Below are positions 44,906 through 51,650 of a DNA stretch of 64,000 bases, piece by piece; positions within the stretch are counted from its first letter, which is position 1, and every line of letters starts with the position of its first letter. The notes under the pieces were generated by a model. It was not told the origin of the DNA. It searched no databases and saw only the letters and a list, made by a program, of their open reading frames with translations. Source of the DNA: an uncultured Lewinella sp. (GTDB lineage Bacteria; Bacteroidota; Bacteroidia; Chitinophagales; Saprospiraceae); the NCBI GenBank assembly GCA_937873655.1, contig CALMYQ010000121.1, positions 1 through 64,000 of the forward strand. The letters are read 5' to 3'. A program made the translations under genes and the position numbers.

Positions 44906-45988
44906 TCAATCTTTTTTCCAAAGGTCATACGGTTTCTTCGCATCGGTCTCAAACGGGAGGTAGACCTTCTTGCCCGAGCCGGCGGAGGCATAAGCCGCAA
45001 AGATGGCTTCCAGGACGGCGCGTCCGTCCTCGCCGGTCACCAGGGGTTGCTTGTCGTTCTTGACGCAATCCACAAAATGGGCGAATTCCTGCGGGAAGCC
45101 GTAGTTCCAGATCTCTTCGTACATGGTGAAACTCCAGCCCTTCGTATCGCCGGCTTTTTCAACGGCGTAACCTACCCCGACGGAGCTGTACGTAAGGATG
45201 GAATTGCCGCGCAGCACATCGGCGAAGGCGTGGCCCTTGGTGCCGTATACTTCGGCCCGGTCGTCCATGCCGCCGCGTTTGAGCCAGCTTTCCTCGGCCA
45301 TGCCGACCACCCCGTTCTCGAATTCCAGGATAATGATGGCGTCATCGTCGCCTTTGGTCTTGTCGGTATGCAGATAGGTGCCCATTTGGGCGTATACGGA
45401 CTTGATCTTGGGCCGGCCGATCATCCAGCGGAAGAATTCGATGGCGTGGCAGCCCATATCCATGGTCACGCCGCCGCCTGATTGTTCGACATCCCAGAAA
45501 TGGGGCGCATGCGGCCCGTCGTGTTTTTCGGCCTGCTTGATCAGCACCGGATCGCCCAGGGCGCCCTCGTCGAGGAGGCCTTTGAGCCTGACGTATTTCG
45601 GGGTGAAACACAGCTCCTCGGCGTACATGAGCTTGACGCCGGCTGTCTTGCAGGCATCGATCATGGTGTCGGCTTCGGCCAGGTTCATGCAGAGCGGTTT
45701 TTCCACCACGATGTGTTTTCCCGCTTTGGCGGCCGCAACCGTGATCTCGCAATGGAACCGGTTGGGGGCGCCGATCACGATCATGTCGAGGTCGGGCATG
45801 GCGAGCATGTCGTGCACGTCCTGGAAATGGTTCGGGATGTTGTGCTTGAGGGCGAAATTCCGGGCGTTACCGGGTGTAGGCGATGTTACGGCGACGATCT
45901 CAGCGTCGGGCACCATTTTCAGGGCCTCAGCGTGTATGCTGGTTACGAATTGGGAGCCTACCAGGCCGATTTTGACTTTTTTTTCCAT
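44906..45988 (-). CDS. Gfo/Idh/MocA family NAD(P)-dependent oxidoreductase
   Basis: 360 residues. The Rossmann domain starts KIGLVGSQFVTSIHAEALKM, a slightly divergent nucleotide loop, and continues to the family signature HIVVEKPLCMNLAEADTMID with the conserved EKP. The C-terminal sheet domain holds DMGCHAIEFFRWMIG, the conserved Asp/His region of the active site. These enzymes oxidise or reduce sugars and their derivatives at one hydroxyl. Beside a GMC oxidoreductase, its subunit 3 and a DUF1080 protein, a role in 3-keto-sugar metabolism is a reasonable inference. No signal peptide; cytoplasmic. Forms an operon with the subunit 3 gene. Confidence 0.92.
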   Translation of the reverse strand: MEKKVKIGLVGSQFVTSIHAEALKMVPDAEIVAVTSPTPGNARNFALKHNIPNHFQDVHDMLAMPDLDMIVIGAPNRFHCEITVAAAKAGKHIVVEKPLCMNLAEADTMIDACKTAGVKLMYAEELCFTPKYVRLKGLLDEGALGDPVLIKQAEKHDGPHAPHFWDVEQSGGGVTMDMGCHAIEFFRWMIGRPKIKSVYAQMGTYLHTDKTKGDDDAIIILEFENGVVGMAEESWLKRGGMDDRAEVYGTKGHAFADVLRGNSILTYSSVGVGYAVEKAGDTKGWSFTMYEEIWNYGFPQEFAHFVDCVKNDKQPLVTGEDGRAVLEAIFAAYASAGSGKKVYLPFETDAKKPYDLWKKD

Positions 45989-46220
45989 ACAGGTATTTCG
46001 GTCCGCTGGACCTATGGGTTTTTTATTGATGATTGTTGATTTTAGCGTTCGTTTATGGGCTGCGCTCCGATGCAGCTACTGGCTTCTCATTCCCTGCCCG
46101 GTCGGAGCAATCACATTCCGGTCCTACAGGCCGGAGACGTAAAAATGCAACCCGGATGCTACCGATATTGCGGACCTAACGGCCCGCGCTACCGTTGAGC
46201 TTCGACTACCCTCAGCTACC
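45989..46220. other. Intergenic region with degenerate inverted repeats
   Basis: No gene recognised. It holds GC-rich repeat-like text (ggctgcgctccgatgcagc; ttccggtcctacaggccgga) of the REP type, in front of the heptamer array that starts at 46221. Confidence 0.4.
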
Positions 46221-46287
46221 CGACTGACAACTGCCAACTGCCAACTGCCGACTGCCAACTGCCGACTGCCAACTGCCGACTGACAAC
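46221..46287. repeat. Second heptanucleotide array (AACTGCC/GACTGCC)
   Basis: About nine units of the same 7-base motif as at 18622, here alternating CAACTGC and CGACTGC, running into the stop codon of the GMC oxidoreductase gene (46288-46290). Confidence 0.88.
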
Positions 46288-47985
46288 TTACAAAGCCCCC
46301 GCTTTTACCTGTTCCACGGCATAGGTGGCGGCGCGCGCCGTCAGGGCCATATACAGGATGGAGGGGCTTTGGTTGCCTGTACTGGTCATGCAGGCGCCGT
46401 CGGTGACGAAAACGTTTTTGCAATGATGCAGCTGGTTCCATTCGTTGAGCATGGAGGTGGACGGATCGCGACCCATGCGCGCGCCGCCCATTTCGTGGAT
46501 GTCCAGCCCGGGCGCTTGTTGGCTGTCGTTGGAATGGATGTTCCTGCATCCGGCGACTTCCAGCATTTCGCGGGCCTGGGCCAGGAAATCGGCTACCATT
46601 TTCTCATCGTTGTCGTCGTATCCGACATCTGTTACCAGCAGGGGGATGCCCCATTGGTCCTTCTTGTCGGGACTCAGGTAAACCCGGTTGGTTGCCTTGG
46701 GAATGGTCTCTCCCTGCATATACATATAAACGGCCCAATTGCCGGGTACCGAGCGGGCTTCCTTATAGGCTGCCCCGATAGAAACGCCCGGAGGCGCTTC
46801 GCCGTTCCGGCTGCGGTACGCGCCCATGAAGATGGTATAACCTCCAATGAAATCCATTTCCTGTTTTCCGAGGTTCCGGTAGTTGGCAAGGATCAATTCC
46901 GTCGGGTTGCGCCCGTAATAATAAGTGTCGAGGTACCCGTCGATGTCGCCGCCGGCCCAACCCCGGTAGTTGTGAAAGGCGACATATTTGCCCAGCACGC
47001 CGCTGTCGTTGCCCAGGCCGTTGGGAAAACGTTCCGATTTGGAATTCAGCAGGATGAGGGTGCTGTTGAGTGCGGAGGCGTTCAGGAATATGACGCGGGC
47101 CGAATATTCAAATTCCTCACGGGTATTGGTGTCGATCACCCGGACGCCGGAGGCTTTTCCTGTTTTTTCGTCGTAAAGGATAGAGTGAACCACCGAGAAA
47201 GGCCTGACGGTCAGGTTGCCCGTTTTTTCCGCCCAGGGCAGGGTAGAGGCGACCGAACTGAAGTACCCGCCGAACGGACAACCCCGCATGCACATGTTCC
47301 GGGCCATGCATTTGCCGCGACCCTGTTGCAGGTGGAGTTCGGTGGGTTGGGATAATTGCGCCCAGCGCCCCTGTACCACATGACGGTTGCCGTAATGGTC
47401 GAGAATCCGCTGTTTGAGGTCCTTTTCCACGCAATTCATATCGAACGGCGGCAGGAACTCACCGTCGGGCATGGCCTCGATCCCGTCCTTATTGCCGCAA
47501 ACTCCGATGAATTTTTCCACATGAGAATACCAGGGGGCGATATCGTCGTACCGGATCGGCCAGTCGATACCGTACCCCATTTTTTGCGGCGCGGAGAATT
47601 CATGGTTGCTCCACCGCTGGCAGGCCCGCCCCCAGATGATGGACTTCCCACCCACCTGATAACCGCGAATCCAGTCGAAGGGTTTTTCCTGCACGTAGGG
47701 GTGATCCGCATCCTTGATAAAGAAATGGGCGGTGTCCTCGCCGAAACCGGCCGCCTTGGTGATCAGGGGATTTTCTTCCCGGAATTGGCGGTCCATCCAT
47801 CCCCGGTGCTTGAATTCCCAGGGCCGCATATTGGCAGTCGGATAATCCTTGAGGTGTTTGACATCCCTGCCGCGTTCGAGCACGAGGGTTTTGAGCCCCT
47901 GTTCGCAGAGTTCTTTGGCCGCCCAGCCGCCGGAAATGCCGGAGCCGATCACGATGGCGTCGAAGGTGGTATTTTGGTCGGGCAT
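46288..47985 (-). CDS. GMC family FAD-dependent oxidoreductase (glucoside 3-dehydrogenase-like)
   Basis: 565 residues. The N-terminal FAD site is DAIVIGSGISGGWAAKELCE with LVLERG at the end of the second strand. The Cys-rich stretch MARNMCMRGCPFGGYFSS is typical of the large subunit of gluconate and glucoside dehydrogenases. The C-terminal GMC signature reads HEMGGARMGRDPSTSMLNEW, then NVFVTDGACMTSTGNQSPSI. It probably oxidises the C3 hydroxyl of glycosides, passing electrons on; the subunit 3-like protein is two genes downstream. The third, cytochrome c subunit found in some of these enzymes is not visible nearby. A heptamer array abuts the stop codon. Confidence 0.9.
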   Translation of the reverse strand: MPDQNTTFDAIVIGSGISGGWAAKELCEQGLKTLVLERGRDVKHLKDYPTANMRPWEFKHRGWMDRQFREENPLITKAAGFGEDTAHFFIKDADHPYVQEKPFDWIRGYQVGGKSIIWGRACQRWSNHEFSAPQKMGYGIDWPIRYDDIAPWYSHVEKFIGVCGNKDGIEAMPDGEFLPPFDMNCVEKDLKQRILDHYGNRHVVQGRWAQLSQPTELHLQQGRGKCMARNMCMRGCPFGGYFSSVASTLPWAEKTGNLTVRPFSVVHSILYDEKTGKASGVRVIDTNTREEFEYSARVIFLNASALNSTLILLNSKSERFPNGLGNDSGVLGKYVAFHNYRGWAGGDIDGYLDTYYYGRNPTELILANYRNLGKQEMDFIGGYTIFMGAYRSRNGEAPPGVSIGAAYKEARSVPGNWAVYMYMQGETIPKATNRVYLSPDKKDQWGIPLLVTDVGYDDNDEKMVADFLAQAREMLEVAGCRNIHSNDSQQAPGLDIHEMGGARMGRDPSTSMLNEWNQLHHCKNVFVTDGACMTSTGNQSPSILYMALTARAATYAVEQVKAGAL

Positions 47986-48000
47986 TTTGTGATTTTTGGA

Positions 48001-48083
48001 TTGATTCGATTGATTCGATTTGACAGTCCGTGAGTTGGTTACGGCAATCGACTTATTCGGAATAATCGGTCCAATCGAATCAA
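48001..48083. repeat. GATTGATTCGATTG hairpin element, second locus
   Basis: TTGATTCGATTG (48001-48012) is the exact reverse complement of 48072-48083; the outer arms are 12 bases and the loop about 59. It lies between the DUF1080 gene and the GMC gene on the minus strand, and the right arm contains the DUF1080 stop codon. Related to the hairpins at 4744 and 58231. Confidence 0.75.
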
Positions 48084-48709
48084 TTATTCAACGGTTGAAT
48101 GCTGACCTCCTTAAAGAGGATGACATCATCCCCGCCGTGATTCTGCAAGCCGATATAGCCTTTTTTCTTGCGCGGACCGCGGTCGGGTTCCCAATCGTGG
48201 ACTTTGGCGGGTACGGGTTGGCCTTCCGTGTAATCGGTTACCAGAACGCCGTTCACCTTTACGATGGTGCGGTTGCCGTCGAGGGTGATCTCCATGGTAT
48301 TCCACTCGCCGGGCTTGCCGGGTTGGGCTTTGGCCTGGGTCAGGGAATAGAGCACCCCGGTCTTGTGGTATTCGTCCTCCCGGTCGTCGATCTGGACCTC
48401 GTAGCCGCGGTTGACGGGCATCCAGGCCTCTTTCGGAGTCTTGGGAATGCGGATGAACACGCCGGCATTATTGGCGTCTGCGCCTTTATACACGACGCGG
48501 ATCCGGGCGTTTCCGATCTTTTTCTTGTTGTAATAGAGCAACCCCATGCCGCCCTGGGTCTTCAGCAGGCCGTCCTCAATGGTGAAGGAGCCGTCGCCCA
48601 CGTGGGTCCAGCCGTCGAAGTTCTTTCCGTTGAAAAGGGATTGCCATTTATCCTGAGCGCTGAGAAAGGTAATAGTGCAGAGAAGTGCAAAAGTCAACAG
48701 GTATTTCAT
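48080..48709 (-). CDS. DUF1080 (3-keto-glycoside hydrolase-like) protein
   Basis: 209 residues with a signal peptide (MKYLLTFALLCTITFLSAQ). The DUF1080/concanavalin-like fold is clear: WQSLFNGKNFDGWTHVGDGS, then LLKTQGGMGLLYY, NNAGVFIRIPKTPKEAWMPV with RGYEVQIDD, and the closing KGYIGLQNHGGDDVILFKEV. Members of this family were shown to hydrolyse 3-keto-disaccharides. Here it lies upstream of the GMC oxidoreductase, fitting oxidation at C3 followed by cleavage of the keto-glycoside. Periplasmic or outer-membrane location expected. Family sure, exact substrate not known. Confidence 0.9.
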   Translation of the reverse strand: MKYLLTFALLCTITFLSAQDKWQSLFNGKNFDGWTHVGDGSFTIEDGLLKTQGGMGLLYYNKKKIGNARIRVVYKGADANNAGVFIRIPKTPKEAWMPVNRGYEVQIDDREDEYHKTGVLYSLTQAKAQPGKPGEWNTMEITLDGNRTIVKVNGVLVTDYTEGQPVPAKVHDWEPDRGPRKKKGYIGLQNHGGDDVILFKEVSIQPLNN

Positions 48710-48840
48710 GTTGAATATGGTTAAAGTTGGTAATTCGCAGTAAACGGGGTGGTTTTTGGGAAAAATCCTAGCTTTACGGGATAGCGCCGGCCAGACACTA
48801 CTCCGGCATCAAATTTAATTCAAAAATCGCAGAGGAAAAA

Positions 48841-49569
48841 ATGAAAAGGGACCTGAAAATATTTTCGGACTACGATGAGATGAGCCGGGCGGCCGCGGGA
48901 TTCATGCGGGAAACGCTGGCTGAAAAGCCGGGATCGGTGCTGTGTGCGGCATCCGGGAATTCGCCGAGGAAGGCCTATGAACTCATGGCGAAGGGTTATT
49001 CAGAGGAGGGGGATCGAAACCCCTTCAAATTGCTTTCCCTGGATGAATGGGTCGGTCTCTCCGCAGAACACCCGGCGAGCGGCGGCTATCAGCTTACGCA
49101 ACAACTCATCCGGCCCTTGGATTTGGCGGGATATTTCCTGTTCAACGGCCGATTTGAGGATGAAAGCCGGGAGATCAACCGGGCCAAAGATTGGCTGGCT
49201 GCCAACGGACCGATCGACCTTTGCGTGCTCGGTATCGGTGTCAACGGCCATCTCGGTTTCAACGAACCGGATGATTACCTCCGCCCGTCTGCACATAAAA
49301 TCGCATTGGCGGAAAGCAGCAAAAATCACCCCATGATCGGCGATTCAACCGATTATTCACCGGAATTCGGGATCACGCTGGGCCTGGGCGAGATCCTCAA
49401 CGCCCGGAAGGTCCTCCTGTTGGTCAGCGGCGCCTCCAAACGGGCGGTTATGGACCGGTTCTTTACCAAAAAAGTGACGACCGAGCTGCCGGCGTCGTTC
49501 CTTTGGCTGCACGGGGATCTGACGATCATGGGGGATGTGGAAGCGGTTTCGGAGAGGGTGAGAGGGTGA
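48841..49569 (+). CDS. Glucosamine/galactosamine-6-phosphate deaminase (NagB/AgaI-type)
   Basis: 242 residues of the 6-phosphogluconolactonase/NagB superfamily. Markers are LCAASGNSPRKAYELM, FKLLSLDEWVGLSAEHPASG, the active-site loop CVLGIGVNGHLGFNEPDDYL, and VTTELPASFLWLHGDLTIMG at the end. The Asp of many NagB loops (DGH) is Asn (NGH) here, which also occurs in other NagB/AgaI proteins. It would convert an amino-sugar 6-phosphate into fructose- or tagatose-6-phosphate and ammonia. SLDEWVGL leans toward the AgaI side; NagB cannot be excluded. The last residues SERVRG are encoded by the GAGAGGGTGA repeat that runs through the stop codon. Confidence 0.85.
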   Translation: MKRDLKIFSDYDEMSRAAAGFMRETLAEKPGSVLCAASGNSPRKAYELMAKGYSEEGDRNPFKLLSLDEWVGLSAEHPASGGYQLTQQLIRPLDLAGYFLFNGRFEDESREINRAKDWLAANGPIDLCVLGIGVNGHLGFNEPDDYLRPSAHKIALAESSKNHPMIGDSTDYSPEFGITLGLGEILNARKVLLLVSGASKRAVMDRFFTKKVTTELPASFLWLHGDLTIMGDVEAVSERVRG

Positions 49570-49640
49570 TGCTTCGACTTCGCTCAGCACAGGGAGCCCG
49601 CCTTCGCCTGAGGCTTCGGCGGATGGGAGAGGGGGAGAGG
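49559..49640. repeat. GAGAGGGTGA repeat and LSEVEA-type element after nagB
   Basis: The GAGAGGGTGA units overlap the stop codon of the nagB-like gene, and GGGAGAGGGGGAGAGG follows at about 49625. Between them, 49571-49591 starts GCTTCGACTTCGCTCAGCAC; its reverse complement is found at 58108-58128. Read in one frame on the minus strand this gives LSEVEAS, a translation I associate with repeats in many Bacteroidota genomes. Confidence 0.65.
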
Positions 49641-49748
49641 TGATGCTGCCTCGACTCTGCTCTGCATAAATTCGGTAGCCCACCTTCGCCCCAGGCTTCA
49701 TCGGATGAAATTCCTGGTTATTTCCGGATTTGTGTTTGTGCAAAATAC

Positions 49749-49818
49749 CGTTCGCCAGAGGCTCCGCCTCGCAGCGGCTACCTTCAAGTCTTCGACTTGA
49801 AAAAACACCCGCCCGGCT
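49749..49818. repeat. REP-like element, copy 1
   Basis: CGTTCGCCAGAGGCTCCGCC, then a TCGCAGCGGCTACC stretch, a TTCAAGTC-ttc-GACTTGAA hairpin, AAAA and CACCCGCCCGGC. GAGGC-tcc-GCCTC is a second small hairpin. A near-identical copy lies at 54611-54683. Both are just downstream of a minus-strand gene's stop codon. Confidence 0.8.
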
Positions 49819-49829
49819 GCACCAGCCTC

Positions 49830-51575
49830 CTAAAGCCGAACCAATTTGCCGCCCGCGACCCGGCGCCGCCCATCCCGCAGCTCGTAAAAATACAACCCCG
49901 GCGGCAAAGCCGAAATCGAAATACGCTCGCGGGAGGAACGCACGGCCTGCCGCAATACCTGCCTGCCCGGGGCATCGTACAAAACGATCGTCCCCCGGAA
50001 AGCGGCTTTTTCCTCGACCTCAAGCACTACACTTTCCCGCGCCGGATTGGGATATAGGCGAACGCCCGGGTTTTCCTCCGGCCCGTCCAAGCCGGTGATC
50101 GTGATCGAGATGGTATCGCAAAAGGTATCGCTGCCGGAGACATTGCTGACCGTAAGACAAACCTCGTACTCACCGGGAGCGGAGTAGGTATGCTCCGGGA
50201 AGATGGCTGTACTGGCGGCGCCGTCCCCGAAGGTCCAATACCAGGAATCGGGATTATAGCGGGCGCCGTGATAAAATGCGGCGTGCAGATCGTCTGTAAG
50301 GTATTCGAAGGCGGCTAGTGGCGGATAATTGTCGACGCCGAGGGTATCGCAGGCGCTGCCATCCACCGGGCCGAGGGTATAGGATGCAAAGTTGGGCGCA
50401 TGCCAGGCGTGCAGGGTATTCAGCCGGAAACCGTGCTGCTCCAGATCGCATGCCGGGCCCGGCAGATTCGGTCGGTGGATGACGTGCAGCCGGTTTACGC
50501 TGTTGGAGGCGGTAATGTAGATCTGCTGGTCGGGCGCCAGGCAATGCTGGAAAAACGTTGTAGCAAACGGCGATTGAAAACCGTCGTAATAGGCAACCTG
50601 CCGGCGGGAGGCGGCAATGTTGTCCGCCGTCAGGTCGTATTGCAGCACTTTAACCCTCAGACTGATGTACAGGAACCTGCCGTTGGGGGATACGGAAGCG
50701 CCGGTAGCTAAATTAATATTCAGTGTATCCTCCGGAAAATGGATGACCATCTGGTTGGACAACAGCCCCGTGCAACGGTCGAAATCAAAAATATGCGCGC
50801 CGTTGAGCGGGTTGACCCGGATATATTTGCTGCCGTCCGGCGAGAAGAGCGCCTGGCCTATATAGGAAAAATTGGTCCATCCGACCTCAACGGTTTGGGT
50901 CACGGGGCCGCTCACTCCTTCCGGCGTCAGCAGGAATACAAAATAGCGATTGGAGGTGTATTCAGGAAGGATGACCCACCAATCTCTGCCGTTGGCATGC
51001 CTGACGGCTTCGATCTGGTCCTGCAGGTCGCCGGTCAACAGAACCGTGTTCTTTTCCACAACCCCGCCCAGGCCGTTATCCAGCCTGAAGTCTATCAGAG
51101 AGTAACGGAGTTGCGCGCCGTAAAAGATCGAATCGTCATTGATCCAATAATGAAACAAATAGTAAAGACTGTCGCTCCCCGGCGCCGGCAGCACAAGCGC
51201 ACCTTCTGTACTTGGATAGTATAAGCCTTCCCCGCAGTATCCGTCCCAGAAATACCCTTCGTTGATCGATTCGCCGTTGAGCATCAGCTCGTGATTCCGG
51301 TTGACAATGCTGCAACCGTTGGTGTAAAAGAGCAGTTGGCCAGCAGAGTCCGAAATGGAGGCTGTGAGATTCATATCAAGCGGAATTTCGAAAAACGAGG
51401 CGTTGGCTACTCCTTCGGAAAAATCAATGATGGTTCCGCCTAGCGAGTCTTGTTCAATATTTGGATCATATCCTAGAATCCAGACATTGTCGTGTTTGGG
51501 TTGGGCCAGGGCTGCCGGGCCGGAAAGGTAAAAAAGGAGCAATAAGGCAGGAAGCGAAACCGGTCTGGTGTACAT
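49830..51575 (-). CDS. Secreted beta-propeller-like/PKD protein with type A T9SS domain
   Basis: 581 residues with a signal peptide (MYTRPVSLPALLLLFYLSGP ending in AALAQ). The first 390 residues repeat blade-like elements (GQALFSPDGSKYIRVNP, GASVSPNGRFLYISL, CLAPDQQIYITAS), probably a beta-propeller. A PKD domain follows at about 430-500, with SWYWTFGDGAASTAIFPEHT and GEYEVCLTVSNVSG. The C-terminus is a type A sorting domain (VRLYPNPARESVVLEVEE ... GLYFYELRDG). Expected at the cell surface or released; function unknown. The REP-like element lies just behind its stop. Confidence 0.82.
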   Translation of the reverse strand: MYTRPVSLPALLLLFYLSGPAALAQPKHDNVWILGYDPNIEQDSLGGTIIDFSEGVANASFFEIPLDMNLTASISDSAGQLLFYTNGCSIVNRNHELMLNGESINEGYFWDGYCGEGLYYPSTEGALVLPAPGSDSLYYLFHYWINDDSIFYGAQLRYSLIDFRLDNGLGGVVEKNTVLLTGDLQDQIEAVRHANGRDWWVILPEYTSNRYFVFLLTPEGVSGPVTQTVEVGWTNFSYIGQALFSPDGSKYIRVNPLNGAHIFDFDRCTGLLSNQMVIHFPEDTLNINLATGASVSPNGRFLYISLRVKVLQYDLTADNIAASRRQVAYYDGFQSPFATTFFQHCLAPDQQIYITASNSVNRLHVIHRPNLPGPACDLEQHGFRLNTLHAWHAPNFASYTLGPVDGSACDTLGVDNYPPLAAFEYLTDDLHAAFYHGARYNPDSWYWTFGDGAASTAIFPEHTYSAPGEYEVCLTVSNVSGSDTFCDTISITITGLDGPEENPGVRLYPNPARESVVLEVEEKAAFRGTIVLYDAPGRQVLRQAVRSSRERISISALPPGLYFYELRDGRRRVAGGKLVRL

Positions 51576-51650
51576 AAATATAATTTCAAATTAAGGCTTT
51601 GTACCGGAGGGTTAATGGAGATAGACCCTCCGGCACAACTGTGAGTAAAT

